From: Prevotella sp.
GTDB lineage: Bacteria > Bacteroidota > Bacteroidia > Bacteroidales > Bacteroidaceae
Direction: 5' to 3'
Length of the DNA stretch: 53,559 nt
NCBI GenBank assembly: GCA_024681705.1
Contig: JAILAI010000265.1
Location: forward strand, 1 to 53,559
The translations under genes and the position numbers were made by a program. Of this stretch, positions 34,750-42,715 are shown in pieces. A model generated the notes under the pieces. That model ran no database searches. It saw only the letters and a program-made list of their open reading frames with translations, and was not told the DNA's origin. Numbering within the stretch: position 1 is the first letter of the stretch; each line of letters opens with the position of its first letter.

Positions 34750-35568
34750 ATGAAAAAAACCTTAATTAAGTCAATTCTGCTTGCCATTTTTGGAATGATG
34801 GTAGTGCAGAACGTTAATGCGCAGAAGATTTCTGCTGATGAAGAGGTTGCCACCAACATCGGTGGAGGTTTGTCTGTAGGAAGTAATTTCTTCTATGGAC
34901 CGATTCTTTATGAGGTAACAGCAGTGGAAGGCACTAAGTACACCGTGAATGCTATAGCTTTCTATGGCTCTTCTTTTGATGCTGAGATTGAGATTATCGG
35001 TAGCGGAGAAGCCAATGGCTATCAGTTCGAAGTAGCTGAAATCGAGTCTCTCAATAGCGCACTGGTTATGAATGGTACCAATTATACCGCAACTGGCGCT
35101 GGTGACCTGGGCTCTATCACAACTCTCTTGTTTGTGGATGACGAGGGTAATGGCTTTGCTGGAACTATCGCAGATGGTGCTTTTGGTAATTTGTCTGGTG
35201 TTGAGTATATATACACAGACTTGACTACTGTACCTGAAGCCGGAGATGAGGCATTCTGGGGACTATTTGAGAATGATGAGGCTCCTGTGTTGGTCGTTCC
35301 TACTGGTTGCATGGGTAAGTATGGAACAGCAGAAGGTTGGCAGTATTTCTATATTTATACAGATCTTACTGGAGCTCGTTTCGGTGATATTAATGGCGAT
35401 GGTTCAGTTAACATTAATGATGTTTCTGCACTTCTCGAGTATCAAGACTTCGGTGAGATAGAGAATGGGACTCTCAATACCGAGAGTGTAGATGTTAATG
35501 GTGATGGTAACGAAAACATCAATGATGTATCGGCATTGCTTGGTGTTCTTGATTATGTTGGCGATTAA
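34750..35568 (+). CDS. Secreted protein with BspA-like repeat part and dockerin-like C-terminus, 272 aa
   Basis: The signal peptide covers residues 1-24 (cut near VNA-Q). The middle contains short beta-strand repeats and the segment APVLVVPTGCMGKYGTAEGW, which is typical of the ends of BspA-type leucine-rich-repeat proteins of this group. The last 60 residues hold two calcium-loop repeats, DINGDGSVNINDVSALL and DVNGDGNENINDVSALL, the pattern of a type I dockerin. In cellulosomes dockerins bind cohesins, and the next gene has a cohesin-like domain, but non-cellulosomal dockerins are common and binding is not shown. First gene of a three-gene unit; 23 bases to the next. Confidence 0.78.
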   Translation: MKKTLIKSILLAIFGMMVVQNVNAQKISADEEVATNIGGGLSVGSNFFYGPILYEVTAVEGTKYTVNAIAFYGSSFDAEIEIIGSGEANGYQFEVAEIESLNSALVMNGTNYTATGAGDLGSITTLLFVDDEGNGFAGTIADGAFGNLSGVEYIYTDLTTVPEAGDEAFWGLFENDEAPVLVVPTGCMGKYGTAEGWQYFYIYTDLTGARFGDINGDGSVNINDVSALLEYQDFGEIENGTLNTESVDVNGDGNENINDVSALLGVLDYVGD

Positions 35569-35591
35569 TATTAATTAAATTCAAATAGATT

Positions 35592-36638
35592 ATGAAAAAA
35601 ATTAAATTCGTATTATTTGCAGTAGCATCGGTTTTCTTCTTGAATTCTAATGCTCAAACCCTTTCGATGGATCCTATCGCATTGGGAGCAGGTCAGACTG
35701 CTACCGTTCAGATTAAAGTAACGGGTGGTTCTAATATCGGTGCTGTTCAGTTTACGTTGACACTCCCCGAAGGTGTACGTCAGGTGGATTGTACAAGCGA
35801 TGCAAACACCAAGATCCTTGATAAAAATGCCAATGCAATTACTTATAATGCAAACAGGGTTCCTTCTGCTCCTTCGACAAAGAGTTTTAGCTATGTTAAG
35901 ATGAAAAAGGTTCATAAGTATACTGCTTTGTTCGATGATGAGTTCACAGGTAATGATGGCGAGTGGTTTATGTCTTTTGAAGTGAAGAACTTCAGCGCTG
36001 TAACAGCAACAGGTACAGCTACATTCTCTAGTGTCATGATTGGTCCGAATGGAGCAGCAGTAGATGCAACTGGTGACGATGCAAGTGTTGTAACATCAGC
36101 AGAAAGTGTGTTCCTTGCAACAATAGCTTCTTCTGGCTGGTCTACGATTTGCTCAGCTGAGGGTCTTGACCTTTCTGGAGTTGATGCATACATCGTAACT
36201 GACGTAACGAAAACTTCTGCAACCTTAAAGAAAGTAACTGAGGCTGCTGCAAAGGAAGGACTTCTTATTAATGGCGCTGCAGGTACTACTGTTTCTATTC
36301 CATTCAAGACTGGTGCAACTACTGATGGCACAAATAAGTTGGTAGGTGTTACTGAAACAACAAGTATTACCGGTGATGGTACTATCTTCTTCTTGAAAGG
36401 TGGAGAGTTTGTGAAAGCTGAAGCTAATTCTTCTCTCGGTGCTGGTCACGCATATCTTACTGGAGTTCCAGCAGGTGCTAAGGTTATTAACATTGTTTTT
36501 GATAATCCGACAGCTATCCAGTCTGTTGATGTTGAACAAAATGAGAACAGTGTTCTTTATAATCTTAATGGTGTTCGCGTGGACAACCCGACAAAGGGTG
36601 TGTATATCCAGAATGGTCGCAAGGTCATTTTGAAGTAA
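35592..36638 (+). CDS. Secreted protein with cohesin-like beta domain, 348 aa
   Basis: The signal peptide covers residues 1-21 (cut near SNA-Q). Residues about 25-170 form a beta-rich domain beginning LSMDPIALGAGQTATVQIKV and IGAVQFTLTLPEGV, similar in pattern to cohesin or related carbohydrate-adhesion folds. The second half is a Thr/Ala-rich beta region. The C-terminus reads LYNLNGVRVDNPTKGVYIQN then GRKVILK, the usual tail of secreted Prevotella proteins and reminiscent of type IX secretion C-terminal domains; whether it sorts the protein is not known. It lies between the dockerin-like gene and a 52-residue peptide gene. Cohesin assignment is by pattern and moderately sure. Confidence 0.7.
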   Translation: MKKIKFVLFAVASVFFLNSNAQTLSMDPIALGAGQTATVQIKVTGGSNIGAVQFTLTLPEGVRQVDCTSDANTKILDKNANAITYNANRVPSAPSTKSFSYVKMKKVHKYTALFDDEFTGNDGEWFMSFEVKNFSAVTATGTATFSSVMIGPNGAAVDATGDDASVVTSAESVFLATIASSGWSTICSAEGLDLSGVDAYIVTDVTKTSATLKKVTEAAAKEGLLINGAAGTTVSIPFKTGATTDGTNKLVGVTETTSITGDGTIFFLKGGEFVKAEANSSLGAGHAYLTGVPAGAKVINIVFDNPTAIQSVDVEQNENSVLYNLNGVRVDNPTKGVYIQNGRKVILK

Positions 36639-36675
36639 GTTGATTTAATTCATGAACTTTTAAATTATAATTATT

Positions 36676-36834
36676 ATGAAGAAATATTATATTACACCCA
36701 CTACTAAAGTGAGAGTTGTTTCTAGTGAACAGCTGCTTCAGACTGCTTCTATTCCTGTTGATGGCGACAAGAGTTCTTCAACAGGTGAATCAAAGCCCTC
36801 GTTCACAATCTGGGAATTCATGGAAGAAGAATAA
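36676..36834 (+). CDS. Small protein, 52 aa
   Basis: Reads MKKYYITPTTKVRVVSSEQL and continues to an acidic end IWEFMEEE; it has no Cys, no membrane helix and no cleavable signal. The start M-K-K-x-Y-x-x-P-x-x-x-V resembles many unexplained short proteins of Prevotella and Bacteroides. A purine-poor but A/T-rich leader precedes the ATG. It is the last gene before a strong terminator, so it belongs to the secreted-protein operon. Function unknown. Confidence 0.72.
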   Translation: MKKYYITPTTKVRVVSSEQLLQTASIPVDGDKSSSTGESKPSFTIWEFMEEE

Positions 36835-36855
36835 TTATTCAAGACATTTATATTC

Positions 36856-36887
36856 AAAAGGCTGGTCGCAGATGCGACCAGCCTTTT
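36856..36887 (+). terminator. Terminator of the secreted-protein operon
   Basis: Perfect 15-base-pair stem: AAAAGGCTGGTCGCA (36856-36870) and TGCGACCAGCCTTTT (36873-36887) with a two-base loop GA as drawn. Confidence 0.88.
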
Positions 36888-36996
36888 ACTTCTAAAGAAA
36901 TCTGCATGGAAAGCTGATTTCTTTTATTTCTTTTTATGATTTTCTTTCAACGCCTTTTCTGTTTATTGATAAAACAATCAGGTTCGTTGAACGTTT

Positions 36997-37027
36997 TTGT
37001 ACCCTTCTTGCTTTTCTGCTATCTTTG
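36997..37027 (+). promoter_or_regulatory. Promoter of the DUF4353 lipoprotein gene (TTG - 20 - TATCTTTG)
   Basis: TTG at 36997-36999 and TATCTTTG at 37020-37027, 20 bases apart, 42 bases before the ATG. Confidence 0.82.
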
Positions 37028-37069
37028 CATCATCATTAAAGTATAAACCATTTTAAAAGAAGTAAGGCA

Positions 37070-38905
37070 ATGAAACAGAAAATCTATATTCTAGCTATGT
37101 TTGCGGCATTAACATTGTCCGCATGCTCGACAGATGATCCTTATGAAGACATCTTCAGTTATTCTCAGTATGATAATTCCCAAAGCGGTGGCATGTCTGG
37201 TACAGGTGGTAGCACTTCTACCAATACTGGTGTGCTTGGCGATCTCGCTTCGTTCGATATCTCCGTCGATACGTCTTCTTTGTCGGAGAGCGAAACCTTG
37301 CCCGACGCCACAGACACCTATTATGAAGACTATGTAGAGACTTATTCGCCTACTTCGGTGGTTACTGTTACCTACGATGGTTCGCAAGCTACGATTGGTG
37401 AACTGCCCGAAGGTGTAACCGCAACGGTGAATGGTGCCCACGTCACCATCTCTTCTACCTTAAAGAATATGTGCTATCAGCTTTCTGGAAGCAGTACCGA
37501 CGGATCGTTTAAAATCTATAGCGACAAGAAATTTTCGCTTGTCATGAACGGAATTACGCTCACAAATCCTCAAGGTGCAGCTATAAATAATCAGGGAAAG
37601 CGGATGTACTTGGTCATTGCCGACGGTACTATCAACTCACTCTCCGACGGAACTACCTATTCAACTCCAGACGATGAGGATGAGAAAGGCGCCCTCTTCA
37701 GTGAAGGTAAAATAGCTATCAGCGGAAGCGGATTGCTCACAGTAACCGCACAAGGTAAGAATGGTATCGTCAGCGACGACTATATCCTGTTCCGTCCAGG
37801 ATGCAATGTCCAGGTGAAATCGACAGCTTCCAATGGCATAAAGAGTAACGATGGTATCATTATTCGTGGTGGCGTCATCAATGTGGAGACGTCTGCCAAC
37901 GCTTCGAAAGCAATGAAGACCGATGGTCAGGTACTGATTGAAGGAGGTCGTACCACGCTACTCACAACAGGTTCTACGGAATATGATTCCGACGACCGCG
38001 AATATAAGGGTTGTGCCGCGCTGAAAGCCGACAGCATCATCACGATTACTGGTGGCACTTTGCTGGCTAAAAGCACTGGCGGAGGTGGTAAAGGCATCAG
38101 TGGTGATCTGACGATGACCATCACCGGAGGCACCGTTCGCGCTCTTTCCACAGGCTCCAACAGCAATAGTGTTTCGGCAAAAGCCATTAAGTTTGATGGC
38201 GACATCTTGATACAAGGTGGTGATATCATGGCGCGTGCCTCCAGTCACGAGGCTATCGAGACTAAGGGTAAACTCACCGTAGAAGCTGGTAGCGTTGCCG
38301 CATATAGCTCTGATGATGCCATCAACTCGGCTAAGGATATGAACATCAATGGTGGTTATGTTTATGGTTACAGTACTGGTAACGACGGAATCGACTCTAA
38401 TGGAAACCTCACCGTCAGCGGTGGTTTGCTCATTGGTATTGGTGCTACAGCTCCAGAGGAAGGCATCGACGCCGTAGAGGGAAAGACATTCTCCATCAAT
38501 GGCGGCACCGTCATCGGACTAGGCGGTGGTGGTGAAGCTATGAGTGGAACGCAGCAGAAAGCCTCCATCTCTGGCGTAAGTGTCAGCGCAGGTAGCTATC
38601 TCGCCGTACTCGACGCAAATGGCTCATGCCTCTTTGCCCTTCAGTCGCCGCGCGGCTTTAGTGGAGCCACGTTGCAGGTGAGCGATCCCAATATGAAGAG
38701 CGGCACTACCTACACGCTTTCTTCCGCTTCTTCAATATCTGGCACGGGTTCTTTCTTCGGCTACCTTTCTGCTCCGACCGTTAGCAGCGCCACACAAATC
38801 ACTACCTTTACCACTTCAACGACTACTTCCGGCGGCATGGGAGGCGCCGGAGGTGGCTTTCCGGGAAGCACTGGCACAGGTGGTAGTCGTCCTGGCGGTT
38901 GGTAA
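37070..38905 (+). CDS. DUF4353 carbohydrate-binding-domain lipoprotein, 611 aa
   Basis: Lipoprotein signal: hydrophobic stretch and lipobox LSAC (Cys at about 19), so it is membrane-anchored and probably surface- or periplasm-exposed. A Ser/Thr/Gly-rich linker is followed by a long right-handed beta-helix of repeating units (SDDYILFRPGCNVQVKS, SNGIKSNDGIIIRGGVINV, DAINSAKDMNINGGYVYG), the pattern of DUF4353 (Cthe_2159-like, reported to bind acidic polysaccharides such as polygalacturonate). The C-terminus is glycine-rich (GGMGGAGGGFPGS). It directly precedes a LytS/LytTR pair that could regulate it, but it has its own promoter. A pectin link with the pectinesterase at 1.6 kb is speculation. 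Confidence 0.85.
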   Translation: MKQKIYILAMFAALTLSACSTDDPYEDIFSYSQYDNSQSGGMSGTGGSTSTNTGVLGDLASFDISVDTSSLSESETLPDATDTYYEDYVETYSPTSVVTVTYDGSQATIGELPEGVTATVNGAHVTISSTLKNMCYQLSGSSTDGSFKIYSDKKFSLVMNGITLTNPQGAAINNQGKRMYLVIADGTINSLSDGTTYSTPDDEDEKGALFSEGKIAISGSGLLTVTAQGKNGIVSDDYILFRPGCNVQVKSTASNGIKSNDGIIIRGGVINVETSANASKAMKTDGQVLIEGGRTTLLTTGSTEYDSDDREYKGCAALKADSIITITGGTLLAKSTGGGGKGISGDLTMTITGGTVRALSTGSNSNSVSAKAIKFDGDILIQGGDIMARASSHEAIETKGKLTVEAGSVAAYSSDDAINSAKDMNINGGYVYGYSTGNDGIDSNGNLTVSGGLLIGIGATAPEEGIDAVEGKTFSINGGTVIGLGGGGEAMSGTQQKASISGVSVSAGSYLAVLDANGSCLFALQSPRGFSGATLQVSDPNMKSGTTYTLSSASSISGTGSFFGYLSAPTVSSATQITTFTTSTTTSGGMGGAGGGFPGSTGTGGSRPGGW

Positions 38906-39014
38906 TCTGTGGACCTATGCTTTGCTTTACAGAAAAAAAAGACAGCTACGACAGGTCTTGCGAGATACAATAAATTCTTACTTTTAGCGTTATAATCTTA
39001 TATATGTAAAGGTT

Positions 39015-39045
39015 CAGGAGTTGACGGGAACTCCCACAACTCCTG
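39015..39045. repeat. Nested hairpin before the LytS gene
   Basis: CAGGAGTTG (39015-39023) pairs with CAACTCCTG (39037-39045); an inner GGG/CCC pair closes an AACT loop. There is no T-tract, so it is not a standard terminator. It shares CAGGAGT and ACAACTC words with the structure at 42604-42701. Confidence 0.6.
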
Positions 39046-39085
39046 ACCTCTGTTGAAAACTTACAAAACATGAAGAAACACTACA

Positions 39086-40366
39086 ATGACTCACCTGAAA
39101 CGTGAACTGAAAGAAAACCTGGTTTACCTTGCATTGTGGATTATTCTTTTCGCGGCACCAGTCGTCTCTCAGCTGGTGCATGTGCAGGATCATTCGCACA
39201 TGGAATTCCGCTGGGATGACATTTTCTCCGTGTGGCACATCTATGTTGGTTTCCTGGTTGTCTTTCTCATCCATAATTTCCTGCTTGCCCCCATCCTGAT
39301 ATACCGTCAGCGCAAACTGGCGTATTTCTCCAGCGTTTTTCTGCTGTTGGTGGCTTTTATGCTCTATCAGTGCAGGACCATGCCGGGCCAAGAGCCAGGG
39401 GGACCCGAGTTTGCGGAAGGTCCTGGTCAGATGCCTCCTCCGCCGTTTGACGAAGCCAACGACAGTCTCTTTGCAGGTCCACCTGCACCGGGGGAAGCAG
39501 GTCCGGATAGTCTCTTCGGACATTTCCCTGGCGAACGTGAAGAGATGGCAGACCAGCACCAAGGACCCGAGTTCCGTCCCGATGACGGACCGCATCCCGG
39601 CGAAAAGAAACCGCTCAAGGGTATGCCCATTATTGAAAATGTAATGCCTACGGTGATTGTTCTCTTGCTTATGGGAATGAATCTTGGCGTGAAGCTCTAC
39701 TTCAAGGCCGATGACGATATGAAGGAGATGCAGATGTTGGAAAAGAAAAGTCTCGAGCATCAGCTGGCTTATCTGAAATACCAGATCAATCCCCATTTCC
39801 TGATGAACACGCTCAACAACATTCATGCGTTGGTCGACATCGAACCAGAAAAGGCCAAGGAGACCATCGTGATTCTCTCTCGCATCATGCGTCACGTGCT
39901 GTACGATGGCGACCGAAGTCTCATCCCCTTGCAGCACGAACTCGATTTCTTAAACAACTATGTCGACTTGATGCGAATCCGCTATACCGACCACGTCCGC
40001 ATGAATGTAGACGTGCCAACGGCTCTACCCGAGGCAAGTATCCCACCGCTGTTGCTCATCACTTTCGTAGAAAATGCCTTCAAACACGGCATCAGCTATA
40101 AGCAGGAGTCGTTCGTTGATATCAAAGTCGTCATCAGCGACAAACGCCTGAAATTCACTTGTCGCAACAGCAAAGTGCGACGAACGGAGACAGAATCATC
40201 CACAAAGAAACCAGAAGAGGGCGGCGTTGGGCTGGCCAATGTGAAACAAAGATTACAATTATTATATGGAAAGAATTATACTTTAGATATTGATGACGGC
40301 ACAGACACCTTTGAAGTGTTGTTGCTCATCCCCTTGTTAACGATAAAGAAAAAGGAAAATGATTAG
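39086..40366 (+). CDS. LytS-type sensor histidine kinase, 426 aa
   Basis: Membrane histidine kinase of the PF06580 class. Membrane helices lie at about 13-32, 49-70, 78-96 and 183-205. Between helices 3 and 4 is an unusual 85-residue loop (97-180) very rich in Pro, Gly, Asp and Glu. The phospho-acceptor region is KYQINPHFLMNTLNNIHALV with H237, and the ATPase part has ENAFKHG and GVGLANVKQRLQLLYG. Its stop overlaps the response-regulator start by eight bases, so the pair is translationally coupled. A short frame starting at 39070 overlaps the ATG. The signal sensed is unknown. Confidence 0.94.
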   Translation: MTHLKRELKENLVYLALWIILFAAPVVSQLVHVQDHSHMEFRWDDIFSVWHIYVGFLVVFLIHNFLLAPILIYRQRKLAYFSSVFLLLVAFMLYQCRTMPGQEPGGPEFAEGPGQMPPPPFDEANDSLFAGPPAPGEAGPDSLFGHFPGEREEMADQHQGPEFRPDDGPHPGEKKPLKGMPIIENVMPTVIVLLLMGMNLGVKLYFKADDDMKEMQMLEKKSLEHQLAYLKYQINPHFLMNTLNNIHALVDIEPEKAKETIVILSRIMRHVLYDGDRSLIPLQHELDFLNNYVDLMRIRYTDHVRMNVDVPTALPEASIPPLLLITFVENAFKHGISYKQESFVDIKVVISDKRLKFTCRNSKVRRTETESSTKKPEEGGVGLANVKQRLQLLYGKNYTLDIDDGTDTFEVLLLIPLLTIKKKEND

Positions 40367-41108
40367 AGTATTGGCTATTGACGATGAGCCGCTGGCATTG
40401 AAGCAGCTGGCCGCTTATATTGGAAAGATTCCGTATCTCGAACTGGTGGACACCTGCCAGAGCGCCCTCGATGCACTGAAGGTGATGGAGGAGGAAGTGG
40501 TGGATGCCATCTTCGTTGACATCAACATGCCCGACCTGAACGGCATGGACTTCGTAAAGTCGCTGTTGGTCCCGCCTCTTGTGGTCTTCACAACGGCCTA
40601 CTCCGAATATGCTGTCGAGGGATTCCGTGTAGATGCCGTAGATTATCTGCTCAAGCCCTTTGGCCTGCAGGACTTCCAGCGTGCAGCCCAGCGGCTGAAG
40701 GACCGTTTCGAAGCCACCCGCGCTTTGGATGGTCAGACTCAGCCGTCGGCTCCTCAGCCAGCTGTCGCACCTGCCGACGACAGCATGTTCCTGAAGACCG
40801 ACTACAAGACGGTTCGCATTTCGGTGAAAGATATCCGCTATGTAGAGGGAATGAGTGAGTATCTGAAGATTTATCTTGAGGGCCAGCCGAAGCCGCTGAT
40901 CGTACTGTTGAGTATGAAGAAGATGGAAGAGCGCTTGCCTCAAGATTCCTTTATGCGTATTCATCGCTCCTACATCATCAACCTGTCGAAGATACGCGAG
41001 GTGAACAAAAACCGCGTCATCATGGACGAGGACACCTATCTGCCCATAGGCGATTTGTACAAAGAGACCTTCCAGAACTATCTCAGCTCCAAGTTCCTTG
41101 GGAAATGA
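40359..41108 (+). CDS. LytTR-family response regulator, 249 aa
   Basis: Partner of the preceding kinase. Receiver domain (1-120): acidic residues D8, D9, phospho-acceptor D54 in IFVDINMPDLNG, T in VVFTTAYSEYA, and the conserved K in YLLKPF. A Pro/Ala-rich linker precedes the C-terminal LytTR DNA-binding domain (about 150-249; YVEGMSEYLKIYL, FMRIHRSYIINLSKI). LytTR regulators typically control cell-envelope, polysaccharide or surface genes; nearby candidates are the DUF4353 lipoprotein and the secreted-protein operon. A perfect terminator follows. Confidence 0.95.
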   Translation: MIRVLAIDDEPLALKQLAAYIGKIPYLELVDTCQSALDALKVMEEEVVDAIFVDINMPDLNGMDFVKSLLVPPLVVFTTAYSEYAVEGFRVDAVDYLLKPFGLQDFQRAAQRLKDRFEATRALDGQTQPSAPQPAVAPADDSMFLKTDYKTVRISVKDIRYVEGMSEYLKIYLEGQPKPLIVLLSMKKMEERLPQDSFMRIHRSYIINLSKIREVNKNRVIMDEDTYLPIGDLYKETFQNYLSSKFLGK

Positions 41109-41144
41109 TCGTGTTCCCCTTGTCCTTTGTCTTTGACAGAGTAC

Positions 41145-41181
41145 AAAAATGCGCCACCCCGAAAGCGAGTGGCGCATTTTT
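41145..41181 (+). terminator. Terminator of the LytS/LytTR operon
   Basis: AAAAATGCGCCAC (41145-41157) pairs perfectly with GTGGCGCATTTTT (41169-41181). Confidence 0.88.
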
Positions 41182-41241
41182 CGTATTGTCTATTCTCTGT
41201 TACTGCTCTTCCGATGAATATCAGGTGTGCTGGCAGAAACA

Positions 41242-42111
41242 TTATCCCACTGTAATGGTATATTCAGCCAAGAATGATGCTCCGGGCTGCAAATGATTCA
41301 TCAATGCCTTTTTGCGGAAGTCTCCTCGGTATTCTACCGTGTCGTGAACGCCATACCAAGGTTCAATGCAGACAAACGGAGCGTGCTTTCCGTAGGGACT
41401 CCAGATGCCAACGGCAGGCGTCTTCATGTCAACAGTGATGACCGGACGCTGTTGTTTGTCGAGCAATTGCACCTGCTTCACCTGACATTTGTCGATGATG
41501 ATGGCATCTTCCTTGAAGCTTTCCTCGTTGAATTTCCACAGACCTTTCTCTGTCTCCAGTGCGAAACGTCCAGGTATGATACAGCCGCCCATGTTGCCGA
41601 TGATTCGCTCGATGGCGCCTTCGTTGTCAAACTTCATTGTTCCTGCCATTGGTTCGCCTTCCTCCAAGTCGGGAACATAGAAAGCTGGATGACCGCCTAT
41701 CTGGAAGTGAATCTCCACGTCGTCGGTGTTGTGTACGTGCCAGATGACGTGTATCTTGTTGCCATCCAATCGGTAGGTGACGCTCAGCATAAAGTGGTAG
41801 GGATAGATTCGCCGAGTGTGAAGCGTGTCTTCTAGTGCGAATGTCACCTTCTGCTCGGTGCGGGCAATGAGTTTGAACTCCATGTCGCGTGCAAACCCGT
41901 GACGCTCCATCGGATATTCAAAGCCGTCGATGCGGTAGTGCCCTTGCCATAGTCCGCATACAATGGGGAATAGTATGGGCGAATGGCGTGCCCAGTAGTT
42001 GGGATCGGCCTGCCACAGATATTCCTTACCGTTGCTGTCTTTGATACTCTGCAGTTCGGCCCCCAGTGGATTGACGGCGATTTGCAGCTGTTCGTTTTTT
42101 AATGTTTCCAT
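41242..42111 (-). CDS. Aldose 1-epimerase (mutarotase) family protein, 289 aa
   Basis: Cytoplasmic beta-sandwich protein of the GalM-like superfamily, in the branch often annotated as YeaD/LacX-like. It has LGAELQSIKDSNGKEYLWQ at the N-terminus, SPILFPIVCGLWQGHY, RHGFARDMEF with the conserved His, IGGHPAFYVP with the second conserved His, and EPWYGVHDT near the C-terminus. No signal peptide. It would interconvert alpha and beta anomers of a free or phosphorylated sugar; the substrate cannot be told. It lies 40 bases after the small membrane protein gene, probably in the SPFH-led operon. Confidence 0.9.
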   Translation of the reverse strand: METLKNEQLQIAVNPLGAELQSIKDSNGKEYLWQADPNYWARHSPILFPIVCGLWQGHYRIDGFEYPMERHGFARDMEFKLIARTEQKVTFALEDTLHTRRIYPYHFMLSVTYRLDGNKIHVIWHVHNTDDVEIHFQIGGHPAFYVPDLEEGEPMAGTMKFDNEGAIERIIGNMGGCIIPGRFALETEKGLWKFNEESFKEDAIIIDKCQVKQVQLLDKQQRPVITVDMKTPAVGIWSPYGKHAPFVCIEPWYGVHDTVEYRGDFRKKALMNHLQPGASFLAEYTITVG

Positions 42112-42151
42112 AGGTCTCTGTTTTTTGTTATCGTTTTGAATGATTCAGTTT

Positions 42152-42331
42152 CTAATTTTCCAGCTTCTTGAAGATGACGAAGATCAGTGCGCTCGACACG
42201 ACGCCTATGCTGATGACAGAGGCGATGAACGTTGACAAAGATATATGATTCGTCAGGAAGACCACGCAAAACAAGGCAAGTGCCATACTTTGCAGTCCCG
42301 ACACTATTAAGATGGCTTTTTTTCTGTTCAT
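42152..42331 (-). CDS. Small membrane protein, 59 aa
   Basis: Starts MNRKKAILIVSGLQSMALAL and has two hydrophobic helices (about 6-25 and 33-52) with a short connecting loop and a basic end. The ATG at 42331 is used; a TTG two codons upstream also lies in frame. No family recognised. It sits between the Arc-type repressor gene (16 bases) and the epimerase-like gene and is likely co-transcribed with both. Confidence 0.7.
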   Translation of the reverse strand: MNRKKAILIVSGLQSMALALFCVVFLTNHISLSTFIASVISIGVVSSALIFVIFKKLEN

Positions 42332-42347
42332 GTTCAATTCTTTATTG

Positions 42348-42554
42348 TTATTCTGGTTCTTCTTCTTTGCTTTTGTCTTCCGATGTACGCTTCTTGGGCA
42401 AGCGACGGGCTTTCCGCAGTGCCTCGGTAATGATCCACTGCAGTTGTCCGTTGGTGCTGCGGAATTCGTCAGCAGCCCAGGCCTCGATTGCGTCCATCGT
42501 ATCGCTGTCTATGCGAAGGATGAAACTCTTATTCTTCGATTCTTTCTTTGGCAT
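42348..42554 (-). CDS. Arc-family ribbon-helix-helix DNA-binding protein, 68 aa
   Basis: Small repressor-type protein. The core SFILRIDSDTMDAIEAWAAD begins with the beta strand of a ribbon-helix-helix fold and continues with STNGQLQWIITEALRKARR, the second helix pair, as in Arc-like proteins. A charged tail (PKKRTSEDKSKEEEPE) follows. The dimer would bind DNA through the strand residues. It follows the SPFH gene and the structured RNA candidate, and this pairing is common in Bacteroidales. Autoregulation is likely but not shown. Confidence 0.88.
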   Translation of the reverse strand: MPKKESKNKSFILRIDSDTMDAIEAWAADEFRSTNGQLQWIITEALRKARRLPKKRTSEDKSKEEEPE

Positions 42555-42603
42555 TACAATGTTTTAAAGAGTTTCAGAAGATGCTTTTAAGTGTTCCGGA
42601 AGT

Positions 42604-42701
42604 AACAGGAGTCCTGGAATTGCAGGCGGGATTTCTGCCGATGAAGTTCGCTATGCAACGAACTTAGTGCCAGAGAGTCCACAACTCTCATGACTCCTGT
42701 T
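42604..42701 (-). ncRNA. Structured RNA candidate (10-bp closing stem with three hairpins)
   Basis: Between the SPFH and Arc genes, AACAGGAGTC (42604-42613) pairs with GACTCCTGTT (42692-42701), closing a multiloop with three hairpins: GCAG/CTGC (42622-42625 with 42635-42638), AAGTTCG/CGAACTT (42644-42650 with 42659-42665), and GAGAGT/ACTCTC (42673-42678 with 42684-42689). There is no long T-tract. The strand given assumes it is part of the minus-strand operon mRNA. It could be a processing or attenuation element, a binding site for the Arc-type repressor, or a repetitive DNA element. Confidence 0.55.
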
Positions 42702-42715
42702 CATCCTTATATTGC

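Noticed and set aside
39070-39105. 11-codon frame (MKKHYNDSPET) overlapping the LytS start
   Set aside because: Very short and could be chance. It might couple translation, but there is no supporting signal.
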